The notes below the pieces were generated by a model. The model did no database searches. It was not told the DNA's origin and worked only from the letters and a program-made list of their open reading frames with translations. This document shows positions 12,201-21,840 of a stretch of DNA of 64,000 bases, piece after piece (the first letter of the stretch is position 1; the number at the start of each line of letters is the position of its first letter). The DNA is from Larix kaempferi (lineage: Eukaryota > Streptophyta > Pinopsida > Pinales > Pinaceae). Where the stretch lies: positions 64,385,501 to 64,449,500 of the forward strand of contig BSBM01000361.1 in assembly GCA_027924585.1 (NCBI GenBank). Reading direction: 5' to 3'. A program made the translations under genes and the position numbers.

Positions 12201-12853
12201 TTCATTTTTATTATTTTGGAGAGAAATTTGATTAAGTGAAAAATAATCACTCAATACTTAGGAAAAGTGAGTTTAGGGGTTTTATGGGTGCTCTGGGTTA
12301 GAAAACGAGCACCCCCATGTCCAATTTCACCTCCTAACCCATCTTTTTATCACTTTTCTCATTTTTTAATTAAATTATTAAAAAAACCTCATAAACTGAG
12401 AAAAATTAAATTTTCTGAGAATGACTCAAAAATCCTAAGGGACCTAGTGCATGTTCATACAACTCAATACTGATGGCTAGCATGTTACAAAAATACATGC
12501 CAATAGGTTTTAATAACCCCTCAAAATTCGTCATCAGAAAAACACTCCAGCTTTGGAGGTGTGTGAAAAACTCAGGGATTATACAACACTGAAGAGTATT
12601 GCATAATCTCTAAGGAAAAAAGCACTCTAGAGTATTTCCCTGATAACAAACGTTGAGAAAGGCCAAACCTTTCATAAAAAATTCATGCTAGACCAACTTA
12701 TTACAAAATCCCCGTAGGGTCTGGACATGCAAATTATTACAAAGGAAAAAAATTGCCTGATGAACACTGAACTCTAACAAGTAAACAAAAAATTTGTTCA
12801 AGTCTTCTGTGGTTCACAAGTTGTCCACCATGGTGCAATTTCAGTGGACAACA
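9229..12853 (-). mobile_element. Solo LTR, 3.6 kb, TSD GGACT
   Basis: Block Y keeps the empty site AAGGGACTTGACAC. In X the five bases GGACT occur at 9224-9228 and again at 12854-12858. The insert starts TGTTG and ends CAACA. Read on the minus strand it has a TATA-like TATTTAAG near 11796-11806 and is homologous along its length to the LTR at 1-2718. With no internal region or second LTR, it is best read as a solo LTR left after LTR-LTR recombination. Several open frames inside it (for example 11663-12028, -) carry no retroelement motifs. The length suggests a large-LTR lineage, but the family is not determined. Confidence 0.7.
9370..9694. mobile_element. 325 bp insertion, solo LTR or MITE, TSD AAGCC
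   Basis: It interrupts the conserved AACAAAGCCAAGG block known uninterrupted in the sister LTR (minus strand near 2555-2575). AAGCC flanks both sides (9365-9369 and 9695-9699). The insert starts TGTAACGAACATAAATAAA and ends TTTATTTATGTTCGTTACA, so its ends are both TG...CA and long inverted repeats. The last 55 or so bases also occur as a direct copy at about 9394-9449, making the first 80 bp a near-perfect hairpin. A five-base TSD and TG/CA ends favour a solo LTR; the inverted ends allow a MITE reading. Confidence 0.6.
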
Positions 12854-13237
12854 GGACTTAACACTAGGATTGAAGATTGTAGTACAACCATCTATTGTTG
12901 TTGTCATTGTTGTTATATTCACTGTATAAAGAAGAGTTTTTAGATATGGTTTATGCATGTGAAGTTTCTCTAGAGGGTTGGAAACTCGTTGGAATGGTTG
13001 GTATCTTATCTCCTTGAATTGTCATGAAATTTGGGGATACAAGTAAATTATAGTGATTGTTTTGTTGTTGTTTTACACATTTATTTACAGTAGTCCTAAA
13101 GGTTGAAAATTATAGGCTTAAGATCCGAGGAACCTTCTCGAAAGATGGTGAATTTTCAAAGTTGCATTAATTGCTTGGTGCAAATGAAATTTCAATAGTA
13201 CTACATGGATGAGGTTAAAGGATGAGTGGATAGGTAT

Positions 13238-13440
13238 AATGGATGGGTGGATGTGGTCAAATGATAAGTGTGCATGCATAAATAACCTTTTAAATAAAGT
13301 GCAAGGTTCAAACCCCTCTTCGACGTGTGTGCCAAGAGATGAGAATATGGTCAAAGAAGATGGCATGTGTGGGTGTGAAAGGGTCAACAAAATACTTAAT
13401 GAATTGATTAAAGTGGCAACCATTACCAAATAATAATATT
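13238..13440 (+). mobile_element. SINE-like tRNA-derived fragment
   Basis: A GGTCAAATGATAAG stretch resembles the pol III A box of plant SINEs, and AAGGTTCAAACCCC downstream matches the B box GGTTCRANNCC. The same segment is in block Y at about 29860-30060 (B box GGTTCAAATCCC). The ends are not sharp and no flanking duplication was found. Confidence 0.35.
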
Positions 13441-14423
13441 CTATCATGTTGCCTCAACATGTGTTCCAAGGGGGAGCTCTACCCTCATGTGTTGTACCAC
13501 ATGGAACATCAAGTTGCATTCCTAGTGAATGACTAAAACATTTTAAGATGAAACTTAGGGAATGAGGCTTCAATGATGGTTTATAACATATGAATATTAA
13601 TAGGCCAATAATGTGGCACTCAAGTTAAGGTTTGGGTTTAATTAATAAATAATAAAAATATCCCTAACCACATTGATGTGTTCACACGAAAATAGTGAAA
13701 TGATGGAATATGGCAAATCGAAGGCTAATTATGAAGTGAAACTTATATGTATGTGAATGAAATAACTCATGCACCCTCTAAGAGTGGGAGTATGATGGCA
13801 TATGAGTGTAATGTGGATTATACCAAGGTACAAAGTGAAAATGTGATAAAATCTGAAAGATACCTAGGTACATCAATAGAAAGGTGATGAAATATGAGTG
13901 ATACCAAGGTGAAACATCATAAAAACACCCCACCATGTGCTAGAGGACACAAACAACTAAGAACAAGACATAGACCCATGAAGTAACAACTAAGTGAGAG
14001 TAATGAATAGAGCATCATGAGCAAGGGGAAATAACATTGTGATCTCCCAACAATGATCCTACATTAGAAAAGTGCCTCCATCACGCTAAAAAGATAGATG
14101 ATATACAATTGAAGCAACCTCCACCAATGGTACAAACATAACAAATCCATGTTGATGGGAGTAAAAGGGCATGGTAAATTGATTGTGCAAATTAGTTTTC
14201 CATGAATGCCACATACCCTTGGGCGGCTAGGGTGGTAGAACCAAGGAAAACATGCACACCATGATAATGCTCATGATTTGCAAACTAGTCCATAGAAAGT
14301 CCATAGGTGTCATCTTATCAAGTGTCATAGAAAAATGATCCTCTGACACCCCATACAAAATATGGTGTAAAAAAGCTAATGTTTGGTTGATTGGGCCCTT
14401 TGAGGTTGTGCTTAGTTGACTAG

Positions 14424-15889
14424 TGTTAGATTTTTAAGATATAGCAATATGATTTCAATTATTATATGCAACGGAACCAAATAAGGATCACTGAAAGAAT
14501 AACCATGCACAAAAGCAAAGAGAGACAGAGATTTATCCTGGGAAACCCTTCTACACAAGGGAAGAAAACCCAACAACCTTTCTTACTCAGAATATAGTTC
14601 AAGATACAAAGTACATTAGATATATGTAACCTAGATATAAATAGTATGTTTAGACTAGATAACAAGAGTAATATCATCAAGAGGAGATCAAGATCGAGTC
14701 TCTCCAAAGATATCGAACCCAGAAAATGTCTTATTCTATCTTCGTCTTCTCTCTCCTTGTGCACTGGATCAGATCTATGCTTGAGCGAGATTGCTTGATA
14801 TCCAAATGAGATTGGCGTCCTCCCTATTTATACTTGATTGGTGATTGACTTTTCCACATTTGTTGGGCTGACTTGCACATTTAATATATAATAATAGTTG
14901 TTTATTATTCTTTGGGCTAACTCTACGTTGCGTGGGAGCGCCCCCCCCCCCCGCCCCCCACTCCCGAAGCTCACTAGCGTCCAGGGAGCGCTGGGAAAGC
15001 GTGCTCCCTAAATGCTCCCATATGGGAGCGTGCTCAGGAAGCTCGCTTCCTGGCAAAAGAAAATGCTCCCGACTCTTTTTTTTCAATTTTTCTTAAAAAG
15101 AACCAAAAAATTAACGGATGGGTTGGGGGGGACTAACCCTAGGTCTATACTAATGATAAAGGAGGAAAAACCTATTCTAATAGCAAAAAAGTTAAAAACC
15201 TAACCTTAGTAATCATCAATAGCTTTAAACGGTAATATTAAATTCTTAAAGTAAAAGTTGACATTCTCCTTATATTTCATTTTCTATTCTTTTACTTAAA
15301 CTTTTAACATAACATTAATTGTTTCAGGATGTTTGAGAGTGGTTCCAACCTCATCGGACTTCAAATGCCAAAAGTAGAATTTTTGATCCCATTCAAAATT
15401 CCACAGACTTAACAGTTCTTAGGATTTCAGGATTGTAATGTTTCCACTGGATTCTATCATGTATGAGGGTATGGGATTGACATTCAATCAAACACATCAA
15501 CCCCTCTATGTACCTTGATGTTGGTGGCCTCAAAACTAGTTTTTGAAGAATCCCTAGTTTATAACCTATTTATTGATGTACTTTGGTTCAAATATGGATT
15601 ACACTCGGTGCTATTTTGGTTGTATGCACTCTTACTTGCTATATACATAAGAAACTTTGCATATTTGTGTATAATGGTTTGAATTCTGATGGATGCACAT
15701 GGTTTTGTTGGCATATCCATCAAAATATATAAAAATATATATTATATAAAAAACGCTCCCACCCTGGAAGCTTTTGAAAATTTCGCTTTTCGCTTCGCTC
15801 CCGCTTCCTGCTCCCCACTTTCACTCCCCGCTCCCAACGACATAGGGCTAGCTTGAGGATGAGACCTCCCGAAGCTACAAACACCAACA
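14424..15889 (-). mobile_element. Solo copia-type LTR in block X, TSD ACTAG
   Basis: ACTAG flanks both sides (14419-14423, 15890-15894), and the ends are TGTTAG and CCAACA. The minus strand carries TATAAATAG at 14824-14832 and the GGTTTCCCAGGATAAAT block seen in many plant copia LTRs. Without the hAT-like insert the LTR is about 535 bp, equal to its partner in block Y (31034-31572, 539 bp, same ACTAG). It is related to the larger LTR at 26760-28508. Confidence 0.75.
14922..15844. mobile_element. hAT-like DNA transposon, 923 bp, non-autonomous
   Basis: Present in X and absent from Y, where the site reads TTTGGGATGACTTGAGG. It is flanked by an 8 bp duplication, GGGCTAAC (14914-14921) and GGGCTAGC (15845-15852), the length typical of hAT elements. 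Ends TCTACGTTGCGTGGGAGCG and, inverted, TATGTCGTTGGGAGCG form an imperfect TIR. GGGAGCG or its complement recurs at 14934, 14984, 15003, 15014, 15024, 15065, 15754, 15796 and 15829, like hAT subterminal transposase sites. A poly-C run follows the left end. No transposase is encoded. Confidence 0.65.
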
Positions 15890-16818
15890 ACTAGGCACTA
15901 AAATATGCCAATTACAAGCCTTTTTTAATGCCCAAAATGGGCCCCAATGTGTGGAATTATTTGACACTCCTATCTATGGAGGAGTGTGGACAAAAGGAAA
16001 ATATTCCCAATCAGTCAAGAATAACCTTGACAACGTTTCCACATTCCTAGTGCAATCCTATGGAGTTCTTGGAACCTTCCAAAGTGTTTCCATGGGGGAG
16101 GCAATTGTTCGATGGATGCTCCTTGAGAGGTTAGGAGCATCCAACCATTTCCTTCTCTGTAGGAATGCCTTGGGAGCATTCCAAGAACATCTGAAATATT
16201 CCCAACATTGCTGATGATGTTTTGGTTGATTGAGAATATTTCGCTTCCATCCCCAAGTTCCTTAGAACAAGATAACCATAGGTATGGGTTCCCATGGGTG
16301 AGAGCGGTTTTGATAAAAATGCAATCTGCACATAATCACTAATATGTATGCTATGCCTTGCATTTCTAAAATGGTTGAAGAAAAAATTATTGGCTGTTGT
16401 GCATGATGGAGTTGATAATGTGTTGTTATTAATTATGCATACATAGATAAATATAGATAATATAGAGAGATAGAGTATGCAACAACACAAATAGTTTGGG
16501 CATAGACGCCCTTTCTATCTATAGAGATGGAGAATATAAAGTCATTATGTGCCAGGCTTAAGACTATTGGACATACTAACCGTAAACCACTTAATGAAAC
16601 TCACGTGGCAACAAAACTATGGTGCAATGCCACCACCACAAAACTGCTTGTTAATGTTTAATGGCTTCATTTTTTCCAGTGTGTTTGGTGTGAGGAGACG
16701 AGTTTAGATGAAGTGATTCCTCAAACAGGCATCCTAAAAAGAATTCCAAGCAACAATTTTTCTGGGATTTCTCTATTACAGAAAATAAAACGTTCTCAAA
16801 AAAGAAAATGAAGAATAA

Positions 16819-17232
16819 GTGTTGCGTGCAACCTTATGTAGCTTGGATTTTCAAGCTATTGCTATATATAAGGTGGTTTGCAAATATTGGAATTATCTGC
16901 TATCAGACCAGAACCAGTTATATCTCACACCTGTATTTTTAATGATACATGGTTTCAATGATGATGGTTTTGAAGAAGATTATATGAGAGAAGAGTTGCC
17001 TTGCATTGAAGGAAATGCAAATTCGTTCACATTTTCCATACAAGTTCCACATTATATTTTCAATCTTTTAAACAAAATCATTTGCATATCCAAAGCCTAT
17101 GCTGCTACTGTAATCACAGCAGGAGCAATGATAATATGTCTCTATGCAACAGAATGCTTTTGTTCAACGCAGAGTATAGAGAAATGCGAGAATTTGTTTC
17201 TCGATTTCCCTCCGCACAGTATATATCCTTAA
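16819..17232 (+). pseudogene. F-box-like protein fragment
   Basis: The frame encodes 137 residues. Near the start, LDFQAIAIYKVVCKYWNYLLS fits the second half of an F-box (hydrophobic helix, then VCKxWxxLLS), the motif that docks to SKP1 in SCF ubiquitin ligases. The first helix with LP is missing. The rest (for example EELPCIEGNANSFTFSIQVPH) has no repeats I can assign, and the frame ends without a kelch or LRR domain. It lies just right of the end of block X homology. It is probably a broken F-box gene; an unrelated coding fragment remains possible. Confidence 0.4.
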
Positions 17233-17370
17233 TACCCTGTTGAAATCAACAATATATGTCGGAATATCTTATAAGAAAAGCGCAAAGATGTTAAGTTGGC
17301 CGTTTCACACCCGTTGGCATTTTAGTCAATCCCAGGTAATATGAATGGAAATAAAGATAAACTACATAAC

Positions 17371-17479
17371 ATTGAATGATGCCCATTTATCTTTCTTCGT
17401 TGGCTTGCATATCTCCGTATCTCCAAGCCTCCCTGCTTATTCTTCCATCTCCTTGAGTCTCTTCTTCATCTCTTCTAAA
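17371..17479 (-). pseudogene. Nuclear poly(A)-binding protein (PABN/PABPN1-like), single coiled-coil exon
   Basis: On the minus strand an acceptor-like TTATCCAG at 17480-17487 precedes a 109 bp exon reading LEEMKKRLKEMEE, then A-G-R-L-G-D, then MQANEER and MGIIQ, followed by GT at 17369-17370. LEEMKKRLKEMEEEA...MQAK...MG is the conserved coiled coil before the RRM of plant and animal nuclear poly(A)-binding protein 2, which controls poly(A) tail length. The copy is broken: EEE has become EE-stop, a frameshift precedes MQAN, and a further stop follows ER. Splice-site traces suggest a genomic rather than a cDNA-derived copy. No RRM exons were found nearby. Confidence 0.6.
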
Positions 17480-19207
17480 CTGGATAATAAAGATGAATAT
17501 GAATAGCTAAATCAAAGCCCTCTATGTATTTGAATTTCAATTTCAGCTTAGTTGAAATTAGAAAAGGGTTTTAGTGCAAGGAGAATGGAAGGTGTTTATA
17601 AGAATCTTGGCTGCCACATCTGATTGACCTTAGTTATCTCTATCTATGAAAAGTTGTTTGATATGTATTCACACATAGGTGAGCATCATTTATAATCAAT
17701 AGAATAAAGGGGAAAACACAAAACACTTTGTAAGGTTGAAGTGTTGCAAACAAAAAAATATGAGAGAATAAATAGAATAATTTTTATTTTAAATACTTCT
17801 CTATTAGAGGTGGGAGAGTCTTGAATGGAAAATACCTTGAAAAACAAAGATAAACCATCTAGTAGAATCGTCTCATTACGATGCAATCAATCCAATGGAG
17901 AGAAGAATCCACTATTGGCAAAGTCGTGGGTATGGTTGAAGAACACCTCATAACTTGCATGAGGTTTTGAGTAGGAGATTTTGAGATTAAAAGCCCTCCA
18001 AGATCTTGATGACATATATGTTACTTTGGCAAGTTAAAAATTGTGAATTGCCATAACCTTTGTTGTAAAGAGCATCACTCTATTGTTAATGGAGAGGTCG
18101 AATACAAAGATACTCATTGTGACAAAGTAAAGACAAGGGTACCAACCTAAATACCCATTTAGCAGTTGAGTGAAACAAATCCAAAGCAGTTGAGAGCAAT
18201 GGAAAACATGTTTCCCCAGAGGAGAATGAATGCATAAGTGAACACCATGATAGAGGACTCATCTTGGCCATGTGTAGTCTCAATGGGTGCATTGCATGTA
18301 TGAATGTGAAGGTAGGGCATTGGTTTTCCATCACCATTCCACTATTTCTTTCCTCGAAGTGGAAGAAATGCTTAATATTGTTGTATTTGAATTTGAGGAT
18401 GACACCATGACTAAGCCTCTAATTCACTTGCTTGAGGGTAGTGCCATTAGGATGGATGCATGGCAAAGGAGGATTTGGCCAACATGTTGATGAGGAAGGG
18501 GACAATGGTAAAATGATGAACCTTCTAGGAATCCGCAATTGATGACAATATCATGTAAGGAACCAAATGATTGATGATGAATAAACAATGCATGGAAAAA
18601 AAAGGGTGAACTACTAAAAGGGCATCCAGTAAAGAACCAAATGATTGATGATGAGGTGGTAGTGATGATGAATAAACAATACATAGAACAAAAAGGATGG
18701 ACAACTAAAAGGGCACTCACAAAGTGAAAAATACTTGCTTTACTAAATAATTAAACATTAACTTTTCCACTAGACATGATTTTCCTTTTTATTTTCAAAA
18801 TCTAGATCATATATTGAATTAAAAAATGTGCTAACTAAAATGAAAGACATGGAAAGAAAATGTTAAAAAAAACTACAAATGTTATATTTACTTCACATAG
18901 TGTATAATTTCAATTAAAAAGGGAAACAATTTATTTCTATAAAAATTTAATAATCAAAGTTAATGACCATCCACAATAATCGTGAGTAATAAAAAGTTAG
19001 AAAAGTTTACATATGGAAGGCGTTCTTTCTACGAGGGCGGATATGTGAAATACTATTCCAAATCGTCGTCTATGGAAAGAATAAAAACCTGCCACGCGCA
19101 CATTGGTATAGTAAATGTTGGTTGGTTCTCTTTTCATACATAAGATTGCTTCTAACATCCATGCATATAAGTATGCTATGCAATTTAGTTAATGAAAGAT
19201 ATATATG
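17480..19207. other. Unassigned DNA with one short tandem duplication
   Basis: No gene recognised. An imperfect duplication of about 80-90 bp occupies 18541-18720, its units sharing GAACCAAATGATTGATGATG and an ATGAATAAACAAT core. Confidence 0.5.
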
Positions 19208-19561
19208 TTAAGCGTCTAGCACATCTCTCTTGAAAATGAAAAAATCATTTATGCAACCTTTAACTTGCAAAATTGAAAAATAGGTACCCATTGTAACACA
19301 AGCTAATTTCAACACATTGCCCATCCTTAAAGGAGATGCAACAAGGAGGGTCTTAATCTTTCACCATGCATCAATCCTAGTATCATATCTCTCAAAAGAC
19401 AATTCAAACAATTCAACTACATGGTTGGATAACCTATAAATGCATGATCCCATCACTACATGAGTAATCACACAACTCTCCATTAGCAGGGCCTTGGTCT
19501 TAAGCCAAGTATTTGTCTTGGGGTCAAGGAACCTATAGAACCCACATAAGCATAAGGCTAC
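19208..19561 (-). pseudogene. Kelch-repeat (F-box/kelch type) fragment
   Basis: On the minus strand the frame reads CGFYRFLDPKTNTWLKTKALLMESCVI as two pieces, then MGSCIYRLSN, then ERYDTRIDAW, a stop, and KIKTLLVASPLRMGNVLKLA. The motif YDPxTNxW/YDxxxDAW followed about 20 residues on by GxxxYxxG-like strands is the kelch repeat of plant F-box/kelch proteins, beta-propellers that bind substrates. One in-frame TGA follows DAW, and a TAA ends the frame at 19208-19210. There is a stop about 25 bp upstream of the first recognisable residue. It lies about 2 kb from, and opposite in strand to, the F-box-like fragment at 16819, so the two are not one simple gene. Confidence 0.5.
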
Positions 19562-20564
19562 AATGAGAAACCATTATTTTTACTAAACTTAATCCTCGGG
19601 GGACTCTTTAGTCACTATGCATAATTTTTTAGATCTCGAACAATTCAATGTAGAAGTTAATTCTCATTTGAGCTAACTTGTTGTATCATGTATGGATGAT
19701 TGCAAGTATTTGAATTCCATAATCTCAAATCATTTTCATTGCGGTGGTTGATTAGTGAGTTTAATGGGCCAATCCAGGGTTCCATTGAAGAAGAAAGAGT
19801 ATGAAAATTATTAAAATTATAGAAAGTCGAAAATAATGAAGATCATTAAAAGTTTTAGTAACTCCAAAAATATGTAGAGTGCTTAAGTTATGAAACATCA
19901 TAGGAAATGGTGTTCATTCTTAACTTTCTTTGTATCACAAATTTGTGAATTTCACTAAAAAACAAACATAAGTTTCACATCAAGAAAATTTTTAGGGGTG
20001 AAATTTTGCCCACAGGCTATTTTCCCATGTTTTTTTTCCAAAAAAAGATTCGCCAATTTGCTTTTTTTGAAGCCTTGATTTGCCCAATTTTGATGGAGTA
20101 AAATTTTTCATTCTAAAAATCACCAAATTATTATATAAATTATATAAAATCCTTAGAAATTGAACTATTTTTAGAAAAATATCGCCAAATATTTTGTAGT
20201 TGACACTTTAAGAATTGGTAAGATTCACCAAAGTTTATACACTTTAAAATAAGTATGGGTCCTTAAAGTTTTCCCCGTTTCACATCTTTTCATAATAATA
20301 AAAATCACTCTTATTGTTGTTTTAGTTTATTTGTCAACATCGAATCCACATTCTCAATCTTTGTTGAACAACCTTCAATGCATATAAACATGTACTAAAT
20401 ACAATCTTATGTTTAATTTATTGTAAGATATTTTAATGGATTACAAGAGCTAAAATTTCCTTTTGAGTTGAGAGTTGTTACCATAAGGCTATATAAAATG
20501 TCATTGTCATGTTTATGAACTCTGAGGGATGTTTAGAAGAAATTAAATGTAATGTAGGAGTAAA
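19562..20564. other. AT-rich DNA, nothing recognised
   Basis: Both strands show only short frames without known motifs. It ends at the target duplication of the gypsy element at 20570. Confidence 0.5.
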
Positions 20565-20569
20565 ACAAG

Positions 20570-20921
20570 TGTTATGCAACAAATTTCCAAAGAGAGTATG
20601 AAAATAGTAGAAATAGATTAGAAAGAGTACTCCACGACTTGATTGAAGAAAATATCTGAATAACAAGCCTCTTTGAGGAGGAAACCTCCTTATACAATGT
20701 ACTAAGTACACAAGACAATACAAGACAAGATACTCCAAATGAAAGGTCTCCTTCCTATATATAGGAGATGAAGGGGTACAATCCCAACTTACTGACCCAA
20801 GCCGACATAACTAATATAACCATACTAATGACAATTACCACTAATGGACCAAATCCAACATCAAAACTAATGTAATGAACCCCAATATAGGGGGAAATGT
20901 GCCCATATTTAAGGCTTAACA
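20570..20921 (-). repeat. 3' LTR of the gypsy chromovirus
   Basis: Ends are TGTTATGCAAC and GGCTTAACA on the + strand. A TATA motif (CTATATATAGG, near 20753-20764, palindromic) is consistent with the minus-strand promoter. Confidence 0.9.
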
Positions 20922-20936
20922 TGCCCCTCCCCTCCA
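20922..20936 (-). other. Polypurine tract
   Basis: On the minus strand TGGAGGGGAGGGGCA directly abuts the 3' LTR, the normal position of the plus-strand primer. Confidence 0.8.
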
Positions 20937-20950
20937 GACAAGTGTTGTCC

Positions 20951-21840
20951 TCAATGCTTGATTAGTTGTGGATGCCTCTGTATGAAGGACTCATCTTCCC
21001 ATGTCGAATCTTCAACAGGTAATTTCTTCCACTTTATGAGGTACTCGGTAATAACTCGATTTTGTAGCTGTTTAGTCCTTGTTTCAATGATTTGTTCAGG
21101 TTCCAATATGACTTTTCCTTCTTCATCAAGCTCCGGCAAGATTGTTTGAATTGGGATCTTGTTTCCTATTACCTTCTTTAAGTAAGAAACATGGAAAACT
21201 GGATGTACTCTTGAAGATGAAGGGAGCTCCAATTTATAAGCCATACAACCAATCTTCTACAACACTTTATAAGGACCATAATACTTGGGTGTTAATTTAT
21301 TTTACTTCTTTAATAACTTGAGAGACATATGCTTGTAAGGTTGTAGCCTGAGAACTACCCAATACCCTTATTCAAAACTCCTTTCATTGTGATGTTGATC
21401 AGCTTGTTGTTTCATCCTGTTTTTTGACATAGTCAGGTTGTCCTTAAGTATCTGGGGAATTTCTTGCCGGTGCTCTATGTGATCTTCCATGGCTTGAACT
21501 TTAGATTTTCCTTTTAAAGGAGATGTGATAGATGGACGCCGGTACCCATAAAGTGCCATAAATGGAGACATTTTTTATGATATATGGAAGGAAGTATTGT
21601 ACCACCATTATACCAAAGACAACCATTTCACCCACTGTGTTTGTTTATCAGATGCAAAGCAATGAAGACAGCCTTCCAAAAACTTGTTCACTATCTTAGT
21701 TTTCCCATCAGATTGAGGGTGATAAGATGAACTGTGAGCCAATTGAGTACCCAAACAGGAAAATAATTCAGTCCAAAATTTTCCAGTGAAATTGGATCTC
21801 TATCACTTACAATAATCTTCGGATTTCCATGTAACTATGC
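20951..21840 (-). pseudogene. Gypsy integrase C-terminal half with chromodomain
   Basis: Reading leftwards from about 21835 the minus strand shows HGNPKIIVSDRDPI (integrase core), then a broken SDGKT...E stretch, then MSPFMALYGYRRPS (21571-21368), the HPVFHVSYLKK block and a chromodomain (YLIKWKKLPVEDSTWEDE) ending at 20951. Chromodomains of this family steer integration to marked chromatin. Frames change around 21600-21770 and stops occur. The first part of the integrase core is missing at the junction with the copia insertion. Confidence 0.85.

Larger units (their letters stand above)
8249..16712. repeat. Block X, duplicated region (partner 28509-32468)
   Basis: 8249-9228 matches 28509-29488, and 12854-16712 matches 29484-32468, at roughly 95 percent by eye and in the same order and orientation. 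The copies start alike at TTCCCTTGGTG and diverge after GATGAAGTGAT. X contains two insertions missing from Y: the LTR at 9229-12853 and the hAT-like element at 14922-15844. A third, smaller insert lies inside the first. The original nature of the block is unknown: it has no convincing coding frame. It may be an old element or a segmental copy. Confidence 0.7.
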
